From contig JABAAE010000007.1 in NCBI GenBank assembly GCA_014238905.1, positions 82,852 through 146,851 on the forward strand: a stretch of 64,000 bases of DNA, read 5' to 3'. Of this stretch, positions 1 through 10,052 are shown piece by piece. This DNA comes from Planctomycetota bacterium (GTDB lineage: Bacteria; Planctomycetota; Planctomycetia; Pirellulales; Pirellulaceae). Both the position numbers and the translations under genes were made by a program. Numbering within the stretch: position 1 is the first letter of the stretch; each line of letters starts with the position of its first letter. The notes beneath the pieces are model-generated. The model ran no database searches, had not been told where the DNA came from, and saw only the letters and a list, made by a program, of their open reading frames with translations.

Positions 1-265
1 TCCATGGATTTGGTAAATCAGTTTCTTCAAGATAAAGTGCTGGAAGCCTTGCATGTTCGAAAGATTTTCCATCCGACGAGCTATACGCTACCATGACGCC
101 CGAAATGAGCTGTTTCCTGACCTCCGATGGTAGCCTCCCTGGCTTGAGAGTTTCCTGTCCCAACGACAGCGAATGAGGTTGCCAAATTACCATTAACAAA
201 AACAGAATAACGATAAATTTTACCCTGCAGCTGGCGAACATCATGGTGCGGAAAAATGAATTCAT
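1..265 (-). CDS. N-terminal part of an unrecognised secreted protein (cut by window edge)
   Basis: An open frame enters the window from its left edge on the minus strand and begins at an ATG at 265, with alternative ATGs at 244 and 241. About 88 codons are visible. The N-terminus is a clear signal peptide: a basic stretch, then a hydrophobic core (IVILFLLMVIW), then a likely cleavage site near SLG-QE. The mature part begins with a short acidic/basic segment containing LKPG and GVMVAYSSSDG. I do not recognise a family from this fragment. It lies 92 bases downstream of the PSD1-type gene on the same strand, so the two may be co-transcribed. No convincing Shine-Dalgarno sequence separates the start choices; the ATGs at 244/241 fit the signal peptide equally well. 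Confidence 0.6.
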   Translation of the reverse strand, partial: MNSFFRTMMFASCRVKFIVILFLLMVIWQPHSLSLGQETLKPGRLPSEVRKQLISGVMVAYSSSDGKSFEHARLPALYLEETDLPNPW

Positions 266-357
266 CAGAAGAAAAAAAACAAACCTAGTTGACTAAGATG
301 ACATCGAATCCCTGTTGGGACGCGACGTCATCAAGCGAGATATCCGGGCGACCCGAT

Positions 358-3189
358 TCATGGTCTGGAAAGGGCTTCGTCAAGATTCAGGATAACATTA
401 CAGATTACTATCCAATGGGCAAACTCCGTAGGTGTAAAAGCCCCCTTGGCACCACCGGCCAACGATTTGGCATCCTCGGGAAGCACCTTTTTTCGAATGT
501 CAGCCAAGGCCACTGTTAAAAGTTGCAACTCTGCGGCAAAGGGTGGGCGTGCCAATACTTTTCGGAAGGCAAAAACAATTCGTGCCGAATCATCACTCGC
601 AACGTCCAACGTTCTCCTTGCCAATGATCGTGAAGCATCCACAAACACCGGGTCGTTCATTGTGACCAATGCTTGCAGTGGGGTATTAGTTCGACTTCGC
701 CGCAGAGTACAGAATTCTCGACTGGGTGCATCAAAGGTGGTCATCGAAGGATAGGGAGATGTCCTGCGCCATGTTGTATAAATCCCTCTGCGATAGGCAT
801 CTTCCCCGGGACTAGGATCCCAATCGGTACTGCCCCCAAATGCAGCTCTCAATCCCAATTTTGGCCTCGGCGGTCGCACCGAAGGACCGTTTATTTTTGA
901 ACTCAACGAGTCAGACGCAAACAGCGCTTGGTCGCGGATCATTTCCGCAGAAAGGCGAAAACGCGGACCGTGCGACAACAATCGATTACGAGGATCAAGT
1001 TCCTGTATTTTGGGAGTTACCCCGGAAGACTGCCGGTACGTATGGCTGCTCACTATTTTTCGGAGCAGTCGCTTGACATCCCATTGGTTATCCATGAATT
1101 CAATCGCTAAATGGTCCAGTAGCAAGGGATGGGATGGAAGCTCTCCCTGCGTACCAAAATCCTCACTGGTTTCCACAATCCCTGTCCCAAATAGCTGCTC
1201 CCAAAAACGATTGACAATGACTCGCGCAGTGATCGGATTTTTCCTGTCAACCAACCACTTCGCAAAGTCCAACCTGTCAGGACTTCCATCGGTGTCGTCC
1301 ATTTCATGGAAAACCTGTGGAACCGCCGGCTTGACGATGTCGCCCTGAGTTCGAAAATCCCCTCTTACGTGTATTTTTGTAGTTCGCTGTTTGGCGGCAG
1401 CCAGTTGTTTCATAATCGGTGTGGAAATATCTGTCTTGGAGACGTTTACCAACTCTTTCTTCAGTTGAACGAGGCTTTTTTCCTTCGGTGACAAATCGGA
1501 AGTCCACTCTTTTCGAAGCGTTAGGAGTGTTCTTCGATCACTGTCTGAATAGTCCTTGGAATTCAAGGGCGGCCCGAACGCACTGTTGGGACGGGGAATA
1601 TCCTTTGTTGACAAGGTCCAGATTGGCGTCCGTTTTTCATCCAGGAGAATGATTCGAAACTGTTTCAATCGATTACCAGCATCGGAGTCAGTTCGATTCC
1701 AAACCACAACCTTTTCAACAACCTGCAACTGTTGCAGGTCGACTTCCCACCATGGATTGGTTTCCCTGGCCGTGTGAGTCACGCTCTGCTTTTGAAAGTC
1801 TCCATTTGTATTGCCGTCATTGCCGTATTTTGGCGGACCCGCAAACGCAGTCGTAGACTGCGTTGCTAAACCAGCTATCGCTACGTTCTTTCCACCGGCG
1901 AAAACCTCCACCTCAGCCAAATGAAGCCACATCTCTCCCAAGCCTTGGACCCTGACATAGCGAGTCTTCAATTTGCCGCTTGGCAACGCAACCTCGTCCT
2001 TCTCTTTTTTGGCTTCGATGGAAAGATCTTTTTCGATCGCCTTGATTTGCGTTGCAATCAAATCCCGGCGATTGCGCCGAGCACGTGTAACCTCTCCAAG
2101 AAGTGGCGATTCGTTACCTCGGTCAGCATCTTCGGTTTGGTTGAGAATAGCAAACACCTCAAAATATTCTTCCTGAGTAATGGGATCATATTTGTGGGTA
2201 TGGCACTGGGCACAGCCCATCGTAATGCCCATCCAGACCTGAAACGTCGTATTCACCCGATCGACCACAGCCGCTGTTCGGAATTCTTCATCATCGGTTC
2301 CACCCTCACTGTTGGTCATCGTATTTCGGTGGAAGGCAGTTGCCAAAATCTGTTCATTGGTCGGATTTTCAAGCATGTCACCGGCAATTTGCTCAATCGT
2401 AAATTGATCAAATGGTTTATTTTCGTTGATCGAGTCAATCACCCAGTCCCGATAACGATAAATCGACCGTGGGGAATCTTGGGCATATCCCTGCGAATCG
2501 GCATACCGTGCGAGGTCCAGCCAGACACGAGCCCAGCGTTCACCAAATCGAGGAGATGCCAAAACTCGCTCCACCATACTCTCGTAAGCGACGTCCGACG
2601 TATCGTTGACAAATCGATCAACTTGATCCATCGACGGAGGAAGGCCGGTTAAATCGAGGTAAACCCGTCGGACCAGGCGATATCGATCGGCCTGAGGAGC
2701 AGGAGCGATCCCCATCGACTCCAAACGTGCCAAAACAAATTGGTCTATGGAATTCTCTACTCGATTCCAATTTTTGACCGGAGGAAGTGGCGTTGATTTC
2801 GGAGATTCAAAAGCCCAATGTTTTTGAAAGCGGGCACCGGCCGTGATCCAATCTTCCAGCAGCAAGATTTCAGCCTTTGAAAGCCCTTGCCCTTCCGGCG
2901 GCATGCGTTCATCATGCCCAACAGGCAAACTGACGCGGCGAATCATCTCACTGATCGCCGGATTTCCAACAACAATCGGTTTTTCGCCAGACTCCGATTC
3001 GGCAGTCGCATTTTCAAATCGGTCTAACCGCAGGTCAGCCTCGCGGGTGGACTCGTCCGGGCCATGACATGCTAGACAATGAGCCGCCAATATTGGCCGA
3101 ATTTTTTGGTTAAAATCTGGAGAGTCATCAGCTAATAACAGGCAGGACCAAAACCCCATACCCAACAGAACAAAATAACGGGCTGTCAT
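358..3189 (-). CDS. PSCyt1-DUF1549-DUF1553 (PSD1-type) planctomycete cytochrome protein with discoidin-like insert
   Basis: A secreted protein of about 943 residues in the large planctomycete family that combines a cytochrome-c-like N-terminus (PSCyt1) with DUF1549 and DUF1553. The start is taken at the ATG at 3189 because it opens a signal peptide ([15 protein letters not shown]); an upstream in-frame ATG at 3258 adds a non-signal extension. A heme-type CLACH motif lies about 40 residues into the protein. DUF1549 follows ([11 protein letters not shown] ... LDLTGLPPS ... [18 protein letters not shown]) and contains a second CAQCH motif. Between DUF1549 and DUF1553 sits a discoidin/F5-8C-like beta domain (roughly residues 410-540; [15 protein letters not shown] and NPWWEVDL), suggesting carbohydrate binding. 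DUF1553 is at the C-terminus ([20 protein letters not shown]). The family is linked by inference to polysaccharide breakdown or electron transfer; the exact reaction is not established. A DUF1501 partner, common for this family, is not evident in the visible part of the next gene. Confidence 0.9.
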   Translation of the reverse strand: MTARYFVLLGMGFWSCLLLADDSPDFNQKIRPILAAHCLACHGPDESTREADLRLDRFENATAESESGEKPIVVGNPAISEMIRRVSLPVGHDERMPPEGQGLSKAEILLLEDWITAGARFQKHWAFESPKSTPLPPVKNWNRVENSIDQFVLARLESMGIAPAPQADRYRLVRRVYLDLTGLPPSMDQVDRFVNDTSDVAYESMVERVLASPRFGERWARVWLDLARYADSQGYAQDSPRSIYRYRDWVIDSINENKPFDQFTIEQIAGDMLENPTNEQILATAFHRNTMTNSEGGTDDEEFRTAAVVDRVNTTFQVWMGITMGCAQCHTHKYDPITQEEYFEVFAILNQTEDADRGNESPLLGEVTRARRNRRDLIATQIKAIEKDLSIEAKKEKDEVALPSGKLKTRYVRVQGLGEMWLHLAEVEVFAGGKNVAIAGLATQSTTAFAGPPKYGNDGNTNGDFQKQSVTHTARETNPWWEVDLQQLQVVEKVVVWNRTDSDAGNRLKQFRIILLDEKRTPIWTLSTKDIPRPNSAFGPPLNSKDYSDSDRRTLLTLRKEWTSDLSPKEKSLVQLKKELVNVSKTDISTPIMKQLAAAKQRTTKIHVRGDFRTQGDIVKPAVPQVFHEMDDTDGSPDRLDFAKWLVDRKNPITARVIVNRFWEQLFGTGIVETSEDFGTQGELPSHPLLLDHLAIEFMDNQWDVKRLLRKIVSSHTYRQSSGVTPKIQELDPRNRLLSHGPRFRLSAEMIRDQALFASDSLSSKINGPSVRPPRPKLGLRAAFGGSTDWDPSPGEDAYRRGIYTTWRRTSPYPSMTTFDAPSREFCTLRRSRTNTPLQALVTMNDPVFVDASRSLARRTLDVASDDSARIVFAFRKVLARPPFAAELQLLTVALADIRKKVLPEDAKSLAGGAKGAFTPTEFAHWIVICNVILNLDEALSRP

Positions 3190-3357
3190 TTGGGAAACAA
3201 TAATTGGAAATCTATTCACGATAATGCATTGGTTAGGGATATTTCTTTCTGAAAACATTATAAAATTAAGTCCTTGCTGACAAAAGTCATTTATCGCTTA
3301 ATGTGATGATTTTAAGATTTGCTTGTCAGGTGTCATCTTAAACCATGAAAGAACCCT

Positions 3358-5079
3358 ATGAGTGCCGTCTGTAAATTATTGTTTTGCCTGATCACACTTG
3401 GTGGGTTTCTTCCAATGCCCAGCCCATGTCAGGGCCAAGCCCGGGATTGGGTGGAGCAGTTTTCCGCCGACGAAAAAAGCCTCAAATTCAAGTACCGCAT
3501 CCACCTTTCCCCGCTTCGTGAAGCACGACTTACTGAGTTTTACGCGAAGTGGATTAAAAAATTGTCGGAGGTTGACTTTAATTCCCTTGATCGAGATCAA
3601 AAGGTGGATACGGTTTTGCTGAACAACCATATCCGTTTGCAGGCGAGGAAATTGCAGGAAAACACGGAATTGGATTCAATCGTAAAGCAAATCATTCCCT
3701 TTTGGAAACCACTGATTGAAATCCTGCAGGAGCATGAAAGCCTCAAGAAACTCGATGGCAAAGCTGTTGCCCAATCCTTGGCAGACGTCACTTTGGCGAT
3801 ACAGAAGGATCAAACGAGATACAAGCTGTTTATGGATTCCAGACCCAATCTGGTTTATCGAACAACCCTGCGGATGGAAGAAATCCTTCGCAGCCTTGAC
3901 GAAATGAATCGGTTTTATGATGAGTACGATCCGATCTACACCTGGTGGGTCGCCAAGCCCTATGCCGAATTAACTAAAGAGATGAAAGCTTGTCTTGAGT
4001 CATTACAAGTGTCTCTCAAAGGTGACGCAATTTCACTTACTGAAAAGATCATCGGACAGCCCATTGGTGCCAAGGCTCTCGACGCTGAACTGCAATCCGC
4101 AATGATCCCGTACAACTCTCGAGAGTTAATCGACCTGGCGGAACGAGAATTAACCTGGTGTGACAATGAAATGATCGTCGCATCCAAAGCATTGGGTTTC
4201 ACGGACTGGAGAGATGCTCAAAATTTCGTAAAGGCAAAGCATGTCGAGCCCGGGCAACAACCAGAGATGATTGCGGATTTGGCAAGAGAAGCCATTCAAT
4301 TCCTGGAAGTCCATCAACTTATCACCCTCCCTGCGATCGCCAAAGAGTCATGGCGGATGAAAATGATGTCTCCGGCTCGTCAAAAGATGAGCCCCTATTT
4401 CCTCGGTGGCAACACTATTATTGTCTCGTTTCCAACGGACACGATGTCCCATGCCGACAAACTGATGAGCATGCGAGGCAACAACATTCATTTTGCCCGG
4501 GCTACGGTCCATCATGAATTAATTCCGGGACATCATTTGCAATATTTCATGAACGATCGAAATAAGCCCTACCGCAAGATTTTTTCCACTCCATTCTGGC
4601 TGGAGGGTTGGGCCGTCTACTGGGAAACTCTCTTATGGGACATGGACTTTGCCCGTTCGCCGGAAGACCGTATCGGAATGCTCTTCTGGAGGAAACATCG
4701 CTGTGCCAGGATCATTTTCTCTCTGGGTTATCACGCTGGCGAGATGACGCCTGAAGAGTGTATTGATTTATTGATCGACCGTGTCGGACATGAACGCAAT
4801 AATGCAACAGCCGAAGTCCGACGAAGCATCATGGGAGGATACGGGCCTTTGTATCAGGCGGGATACATGCTCGGCGCCTTGCAATTCAGGAAACTGCATG
4901 AGGAGTTGGTCCAGTCCGGAAAAATGACAAATCGAGAATTTCACGATGCGGTCCTCAAAGAAAATTATATGCCAATCGAAATCCTTCGCGCTCGATTGCT
5001 GGAGCTCGATCTGGAGTTGAATTACAAACCAAACTGGAGGTTCTACGACGAAACCGCCACGCCCAGTAAAGGACAATAA
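3358..5079 (+). CDS. DUF885 family protein, putative secreted zinc peptidase
   Basis: A protein of 573 residues with an N-terminal signal peptide (LLFCLITLGGFLPMP, cleavage near CQGQA), so it is probably periplasmic or secreted. It belongs to DUF885, a largely helical family thought to contain metal-dependent peptidases. The diagnostic motif HHELIPGHH is at about residues 385-393 and supplies the likely zinc ligands and catalytic Glu (HExxPGHH). A downstream FWLEGWAVYWE segment with conserved Glu fits the third ligand region of the family. Length and order are typical. It is divergently transcribed from the PSD1-type gene, with only about 170 bases between the two chosen starts, so the promoters must share this spacer. 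The ATG at 3358 is chosen because it opens the signal peptide; Shine-Dalgarno complementarity is weak. Substrate unknown. Confidence 0.88.
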   Translation: MSAVCKLLFCLITLGGFLPMPSPCQGQARDWVEQFSADEKSLKFKYRIHLSPLREARLTEFYAKWIKKLSEVDFNSLDRDQKVDTVLLNNHIRLQARKLQENTELDSIVKQIIPFWKPLIEILQEHESLKKLDGKAVAQSLADVTLAIQKDQTRYKLFMDSRPNLVYRTTLRMEEILRSLDEMNRFYDEYDPIYTWWVAKPYAELTKEMKACLESLQVSLKGDAISLTEKIIGQPIGAKALDAELQSAMIPYNSRELIDLAERELTWCDNEMIVASKALGFTDWRDAQNFVKAKHVEPGQQPEMIADLAREAIQFLEVHQLITLPAIAKESWRMKMMSPARQKMSPYFLGGNTIIVSFPTDTMSHADKLMSMRGNNIHFARATVHHELIPGHHLQYFMNDRNKPYRKIFSTPFWLEGWAVYWETLLWDMDFARSPEDRIGMLFWRKHRCARIIFSLGYHAGEMTPEECIDLLIDRVGHERNNATAEVRRSIMGGYGPLYQAGYMLGALQFRKLHEELVQSGKMTNREFHDAVLKENYMPIEILRARLLELDLELNYKPNWRFYDETATPSKGQ

Positions 5080-5150
5080 ACCCGAATACAGCTATTGTTG
5101 TGGCGGCATTTTTCGTTTTCTTACAAGTCGGTAGTTGCTTCTTCAGGATG

Positions 5151-6608
5151 CCTAATTCAATGGTGGAAAAAAATGAAGCGAATCAGACCGTTGAACCCGG
5201 CAGACCGTCGAACGAGTCAGATAAAAAAGAGCATAGCGGCACCCCTAAAGATGGACCCAATTTGAAATGCCAACTGAGGAAAAACACTGTCGCTGGAGGA
5301 GTTAATTCGGCAGATTCAACCGACAAAAACGAGGCAAGATTTCCTCAAAGTCACCTTTTTCGCATGGGCGAAACTCTGGGTAGATATGCCCGATGGGTGT
5401 TTGGATTATTGGGTCTGATTGTCTGCCTTGCTTTTGCTTCTACTATCCCGGTATTGCAATTCATTGCCTTGGGATATTTTTTCGAAGTCAGCGGCCGGGT
5501 TATCAGATTCAATTCCGTTTCAGCTGGATTTGCAGGTATTTCAAAAGCTGAACGACTGGCAAGCTTCGTGCTGGGAACCTGGTTTCTTTTGTGGCCGGTC
5601 ACACTCTTAAGAACTTGGTGGGAAGCATCACACCTACTCGATCCAGATTCGGAAACCACCCATTTTTTCCGACAATTACATATTCTGGGCAGCCTCTTGA
5701 TTTACGGCCACATCCTGGCAGCCTGGCTTTGCGGTGGGAAGCTCCGATATTTTTTCTGGCCGATCATTGCTCCCTTTGGGATTTTCTTGTGGTTAGTAAA
5801 AAAAATTATCGATTGGCCGTACGTACAATCCACTTTGAATGCCACCGTTGGCAAAATATCCCCACACCTGGCGGCAGATATCCACCACGCCAAACCGCTG
5901 TCGGGTTGGTTCCTTCCGTTAATTCTGTGGAATTCAATTCGCCGTCGCGGTTTGATTTCAAGAATCCGCGATGGGCTCTGGGAGTTTGTGGCAGGGCTCC
6001 AACTGCCTTATTTATTCTGGTTGGGGTTCAGGGGATTCCTGGGAAGCATGATCTGGCTTATTGTACCGGTGACCATCATGGTGACATCGGCCCGAGCAGT
6101 CGATGGCGCCGCAATCCTGACAGGCCTGATCGGTATTGCCACCTTCGCAGTCGTTGCTACTTTTCTACCCTTCTTGCAGGCGCACTTTGCCAGTGAACGG
6201 CGACTGGCGGCGATATTCGAACTGAGAATTGCTCGGCAAATATTTCGTAAAGTGCCGGTGCGATACTTCATCACCGTTCTTACCACCTTTGTATTTGCCG
6301 TTCCGTTATACATTTTAAAGATTGAGCGACCTTTCCCGGAATTACTTTTTTTACCTGGAACCGTTTTTATCCTCTTCATGCTCCCAACACGATGGATATC
6401 AGGATGGGCGTACATCAATGCGCAGCGAACATCCGCCAATGCCCACCACATTTTCCGGTGGCCAGCCTGGTTGCTCCATATTCCATTGGCATTATCGTTC
6501 GCGGGTTTTGTCTTTTTGATGCGATTCGTAGTCTGGACGGGTGCAACCGGACTGTTTGACCAGCACGCTTTTCTTATCCCGGCTCCATTCATTGAATTCA
6601 CTCTCTAG
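5151..6608 (+). CDS. planctomycete polytopic membrane protein of unknown function
   Basis: About 485 residues from the ATG at 5151; a GTG at 5100 and an ATG at 5163 are alternatives. The first 75 residues are polar, charged and low in complexity, probably disordered and cytoplasmic. After that come about eight hydrophobic segments, starting with WVFGLLGLIVCLAFASTIPV and the motif FIALGYFFEVSGRVIR. That motif (two transmembrane helices followed by GYxxEVSGR) recalls uncharacterised conserved membrane proteins of planctomycetes, possibly DUF4013-like, although I cannot confirm the family. There are aromatic-rich loops such as WEASHLLDPDSETTHFF and GGKLRYFFWP. No catalytic motif is visible. It starts about 70 bases after the DUF885 gene in the same direction and could be co-transcribed with it. 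Confidence 0.8.
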   Translation, partial: PNSMVEKNEANQTVEPGRPSNESDKKEHSGTPKDGPNLKCQLRKNTVAGGVNSADSTDKNEARFPQSHLFRMGETLGRYARWVFGLLGLIVCLAFASTIPVLQFIALGYFFEVSGRVIRFNSVSAGFAGISKAERLASFVLGTWFLLWPVTLLRTWWEASHLLDPDSETTHFFRQLHILGSLLIYGHILAAWLCGGKLRYFFWPIIAPFGIFLWLVKKIIDWPYVQSTLNATVGKISPHLAADIHHAKPLSGWFLPLILWNSIRRRGLISRIRDGLWEFVAGLQLPYLFWLGFRGFLGSMIWLIVPVTIMVTSARAVDGAAILTGLIGIATFAVVATFLPFLQAHFASERRLAAIFELRIARQIFRKVPVRYFITVLTTFVFAVPLYILKIERPFPELLFLPGTVFILFMLPTRWISGWAYINAQRTSANAHHIFRWPAWLLHIPLALSFAGFVFLMRFVVWTGATGLFDQHAFLIPAPFIEFTL

Positions 6609-7109
6609 CTTCAGGTGGCAACCCGTTAAGTAGTAGCCGAGCAGAGCATGCATCCCCTTGGTCCAAGATCAGCCGAGAGGCTTGCCCAGCGGTCGTTGTT
6701 TCTTATCGCCCACGTTAACAACGGCTCTGTGGTAAAAAAACGAATCGACACACGACACTTTCACTTTCATAAACCGTTTTTGCTTCCCCTGATCAATGCA
6801 ACAATTTCATGCGGAGTTCTGTTTCGGATTGATGAAAATGCGGTAATCGGAATTGAAGGATCGGCCGCTTGATGCGAAGATGAGTCTTCAAGATCAGCAG
6901 ACGAGCAATTGCCTTGGGGCCGAACAAAGATGGCATTAATGAATCAAAAAACCTTTTAATGGTTTTTTTCATGACGTCTTTTTGTCCGCCAGCACGATAC
7001 GTCGTGATAAAACAGCGCAGCTGATTGTGAGATGTTTTTCGTTGAAGATCCAAGGTGCGTTCGGGATTCACTCCGAACACCTACACTTATTTTCAGTTCA
7101 GGTAAGATC
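6609..7109 (+). other. intergenic stretch, no supported gene
   Basis: About 500 bases between the membrane protein and the prepilin peptidase. Short ORFs exist on both strands (6648-6872 plus, 6793-7080 minus), but they lack a ribosome binding site and show no protein-like pattern. An AT-rich hairpin at 6946-6968 is listed separately. The promoter for the prepilin peptidase probably lies in the last 140 bases, but I see no convincing -35/-10 pair. Confidence 0.6.
6946..6968 (+). terminator. possible weak intrinsic terminator hairpin
   Basis: AAAAAACC (6946-6953) can pair with GGTTTTTT (6961-6968) around a 7-base loop, and a T run is part of the 3-prime arm. With only two G-C pairs the stem is weak. 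It lies about 340 bases after the membrane protein gene, so it is a tentative call; it could act in either direction. Confidence 0.3.
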
Positions 7110-8390
7110 ATGTTTTATGTCGTTTCGTTCTTTGTGCTGGGAACGATCGTCGGCGGTCAGATCAACCACGCGATCTATCGATTCGCTTTTTTCTCCCGGC
7201 GACCCATTAGCCCGTGGATGACACCCCATCCCAAGGCTGCTCGCCGCAATGCAATCGACTATGTTCCGTTGGTTGGTTGGACGATGCTCAACCGAGAGGA
7301 AAAAATTCATGGGAGTTTCTTTTGGCTTCGTCCCTTTCTGATCGAACTTGGTTCGGGGACTGCTTTTGCCGGACTCTACCTATTCCACATCGAATATTCC
7401 GGTTTGGTACCAACGAATATCGATCTCCTGGTTCCACTTTCTCTACAGATTCGCTGGTCCATTCTGGTCACCCAACTCGTGCTTTTCGCATTATTAACCA
7501 TAGCGACATTCATAGACTTCGATGAATTCATTATCCCGGATCAAGTCACAGTCACCGGAGTGTTGTTTTTTCTGACCGCCGCAGCTATCGCTCCTGGATC
7601 GATGTTGCCTGATCTGCTCCCTAATCAGGTTGCCACTACGATGACCTTTGCATCTCCTTCTGCCTGGCCACCGGTGGCAAGTTCGACACTCGGCCTTATC
7701 GCGGTGATCGGCTGTATCTGGTTTTGGTGCCTGGCCCTGATTCCAAAAACATGTACGTTTCGCAAAGGAGTCAAATCTTTTTTTCCTATCATGATGGCTA
7801 GTATTTTTCGGAAGCCCAGGTTGGGAAAGGGTGCGATACCTATTCGGCCGCGGAGAATGGAACGCATCACGATCCTGCTGGCAAGCATCGCCCTGTTGAG
7901 CATTCCGATACTGATCACGTTTTGGACGATGGCAGCCGACAAAAACAGGATTTCATTATTGACATCAGCCTTTGGAATGATGTTTGGCATGAACATGATC
8001 TGGGCGATACGAATTGTCGGCAAATTGGCTCTGCAAAAAGAAGCAATGGGATTTGGTGACGTGACCCTCATGGCCATGATTGGGTCTTATGTCGGTTGGC
8101 AAGCCTGTTTGCCGATTCTCGCCATTTCGGCCATCGCGGCGTTGTTAATAACGCTTCCTATTGCCCTGCTGCGTTGGAATAGCTGCCTGCCTTATGGGCC
8201 TTATCTATCGATAGGTACCGTAGCGGTGATATTAGGTTGGAATCCCGTCTGGGAACACTATTTTAAAAACATCCTGCAACTTTTCGGCGTGGGTAATGTT
8301 TTCATGGTGTTGGTGTTGATGACGATTCCCATGTTCCTCCTGTTACTGGTTACTCGATTCGTTAAAGAACGCATATTCGGATTCCATTGA
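7110..8390 (+). CDS. prepilin peptidase (A24 aspartic type) lacking the cysteine motif
   Basis: A membrane protease of 426 residues that would cleave type IV prepilin/pseudopilin leader peptides at the inner membrane. Planctomycetes encode very many pseudopilin-like DUF1559 proteins, which are plausible substrates (inference). Both catalytic aspartate regions are present: D136-x-D138 leading to IIPD144, and GFGD317 followed by VTLMAMIGSYVG, the GxGD hallmark. The N-terminal cytoplasmic loop that normally carries CxxC...CxxC keeps its framework (NAIDYVPLVGW ... GSFFWLRPFLIEL) but has no cysteine, so there is no zinc site and probably no N-methyltransferase activity. About eight transmembrane segments are visible. 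The start at 7110 (AGGTAAG upstream) opens directly into the first helix; the frame extends upstream to 7032 but with a non-membrane, atypical sequence. No pilin or secretion ATPase gene is nearby. Confidence 0.9.
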   Translation: MFYVVSFFVLGTIVGGQINHAIYRFAFFSRRPISPWMTPHPKAARRNAIDYVPLVGWTMLNREEKIHGSFFWLRPFLIELGSGTAFAGLYLFHIEYSGLVPTNIDLLVPLSLQIRWSILVTQLVLFALLTIATFIDFDEFIIPDQVTVTGVLFFLTAAAIAPGSMLPDLLPNQVATTMTFASPSAWPPVASSTLGLIAVIGCIWFWCLALIPKTCTFRKGVKSFFPIMMASIFRKPRLGKGAIPIRPRRMERITILLASIALLSIPILITFWTMAADKNRISLLTSAFGMMFGMNMIWAIRIVGKLALQKEAMGFGDVTLMAMIGSYVGWQACLPILAISAIAALLITLPIALLRWNSCLPYGPYLSIGTVAVILGWNPVWEHYFKNILQLFGVGNVFMVLVLMTIPMFLLLLVTRFVKERIFGFH

Positions 8391-8519
8391 GTCTTTTCTG
8401 GTCTTAAAACGACAGCAAAAATTCCGTAAGGAACCGATCGTGACGATAGAACTCCAGATGTTCTGCTTTTGCGATTTAGCGAGCGGGATGCACCGAAATT
8501 CCTCAACAGGCGACTCGCC

Positions 8520-9056
8520 ATGCCTTGGTTTGAAAACGAATCTGACCTTAACGACCCACAGGGAAAGATTCTCTGTCGGGCGTACGGAATGATTGAAATC
8601 AAAAACGGAGTATTTGACCAAATCAAGTTCAAACCTTGGCCTCGAATCATCACCAACTTGGAAATTAATTCTTGGGGGCACAGGACCCATGTGTTCGGCA
8701 AACGAAAAGACCACTGCGTTCTATATTACAACCAGCCCTTTTTTCACAAGAACTTCCTCGCGTTAAAGTACATCGTATCCAATCGAGGCACTTCGTTTGC
8801 AAGTTTTCAACTCGCCCAAAAAATCCTTGACCTGGTCGCTAAAATCAAATGTACTGATGCACTGGTATGCGAAATCAATAACGAACGCATTACCCGCCGC
8901 CTGCTCGAAAGATGGGGCTGGGAAGAACATCGACTGGATACATCTGGCCGTCATTTTATCAAGCGATTCTACGGCAATTTCCCCGACCATTTTCCGGAGG
9001 AAAAACCGTTCCCTTCTACTGATTCCAAGGCGACAGAAAACAGCCTTGGACTTTGA
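8520..9056 (+). CDS. small uncharacterised protein, GNAT-like C-terminal pattern
   Basis: About 178 residues from the ATG at 8520; an in-frame TTG at 8469 would add 17 residues (RFSERDAPKFLNRRLA) that are compatible with the rest, so the longer form is possible. The protein is soluble with no signal peptide. The N-terminal half is beta-rich (ILCRAYGMIEIKNGVFDQIKF). The C-terminal half, with CTDALVCEINNERITRRLLE followed by RWGWEEH and RHFIKRFYG, resembles the end of a GNAT acetyltransferase fold (an alpha helix followed by a strand), but no acetyl-CoA P-loop (Q/RxxGxG/A) is visible. I therefore do not assign a function. It ends 34 bases before the convergent kdsD gene. Confidence 0.75.
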   Translation: MPWFENESDLNDPQGKILCRAYGMIEIKNGVFDQIKFKPWPRIITNLEINSWGHRTHVFGKRKDHCVLYYNQPFFHKNFLALKYIVSNRGTSFASFQLAQKILDLVAKIKCTDALVCEINNERITRRLLERWGWEEHRLDTSGRHFIKRFYGNFPDHFPEEKPFPSTDSKATENSLGL

Positions 9057-9089
9057 ATGTTGCCGCTTCTGGCGGTGCTAGATCCAAGA

Positions 9090-10052
9090 TCAACCCAAAC
9101 CGGCCCGCAGCAAATCATGAAGATGGACCGCTCCTGCCAGCTGACCACCCTGCATGACTGGTAGAACCGTAATTTTATTGTTCTGCATCATGTTAACCGC
9201 GGTCACCGCAAGCTCTTGGGAATCAACGGTGATCGGATCCGCAGTCATCACCTTCTCCACCCGTTCACCAAGCGGATTGGCATTTTGAGAAAGCAACCTT
9301 CTCAGATCACCGTCGGTGATAATTCCAAGCAATTTTTCGGGAGCAATGGGATCAACCACGAACGCCACACCCAGCCTTTTTTCACCCATAATGCAAACAG
9401 CCTCTCGCAACGTCATTCCAAGATGCACGAGAGGTTTTTTTTCACCCGCATGCATAATGTCACCGATCTGCAACAACAGTTTCCGACCCAGTGATCCGCT
9501 GGGATGCAGTTCCGCAAACTGCTCCCGCGTCAAGCCCCTTTTTTCCAGAACAGCAACCGCCAAAGCATCACCGGTGACAAGCATCGCAGTTGTTGTACAG
9601 GTTGGCACCAACGAAAAAGAATCCGCTTCGCGTTCAACAGGGAGATGCACTAGAAAGTCGCATTTTTCGGCCAAGGTCGAATTTTTTTTGCAACACAAAG
9701 CGGCAATTGGAACACCTCGGCGGCGGAGAAACGGAATCAATGCGATAACTTCTTCAGTTTCACCGCTGTTGGAAATGGCAAGAACAAAATCCTCGTTGGA
9801 GATGACTCCCAGGTCACCATGCAATGCCTCGGCGGGATGCACAAACGTGGACGGTGTCGCTGTGCTACTGAATGTCGCAGAAATTTTTCTTCCGATCAAA
9901 CCCGATTTTCCCATCCCGGTTACAACCACCCGCCCACGGCATGCAAAAACAGATTGAATCAATGCATCCAAATCGCCAAGCCGATTTGATACGGTCTGAA
10001 GTGCAGCAATCTCTTCCTGAAACACACGCTGCATTGTTTCCGCCGATTTCAT
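9090..10052 (-). CDS. kdsD: arabinose-5-phosphate isomerase (KdsD/GutQ type)
   Basis: A cytoplasmic enzyme of 320 residues that interconverts ribulose-5-phosphate and arabinose-5-phosphate, the first step toward the LPS sugar Kdo. The N-terminal SIS domain shows the family sequence GMGKSGLIGRKISATFSST, the HPAEALHGDLG segment and the AISNSGETEEV phosphosugar loop, followed by FAELHPSGSLGRKL. Two CBS repeats occupy the C-terminal third (DIMHAGEKKPLVHLG ... ITDGDLRRLL, and VMTADPITVDSQELA). The start at 10052 is preferred over the adjacent GTG at 10058 because AAGGGAG lies at proper spacing before the ATG. It is the last gene of the 24-kb minus-strand block, about 135 bases after the HtrA-like trio; no other Kdo gene is nearby. 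Confidence 0.95.
   Translation of the reverse strand: MKSAETMQRVFQEEIAALQTVSNRLGDLDALIQSVFACRGRVVVTGMGKSGLIGRKISATFSSTATPSTFVHPAEALHGDLGVISNEDFVLAISNSGETEEVIALIPFLRRRGVPIAALCCKKNSTLAEKCDFLVHLPVEREADSFSLVPTCTTTAMLVTGDALAVAVLEKRGLTREQFAELHPSGSLGRKLLLQIGDIMHAGEKKPLVHLGMTLREAVCIMGEKRLGVAFVVDPIAPEKLLGIITDGDLRRLLSQNANPLGERVEKVMTADPITVDSQELAVTAVNMMQNNKITVLPVMQGGQLAGAVHLHDLLRAGLG

Noticed and set aside
1921-2652. 243-codon plus-strand ORF
   Set aside because: It lies entirely antisense to the DUF1549 part of the PSD1-type gene and has no protein-like pattern.
5591-6196. 201-codon plus-strand ORF in another frame
   Set aside because: Alternative frame within the polytopic membrane protein; rich in Pro/Trp/Arg from shifted codons.
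6793-7080. 95-codon minus ORF
   Set aside because: Includes the AT hairpin, ends in the spacer and shows no conserved-type features; a real small basic protein cannot be fully excluded.
9316-9957. 213-codon ORF
   Set aside because: Antisense to kdsD; no start signal and no domain.
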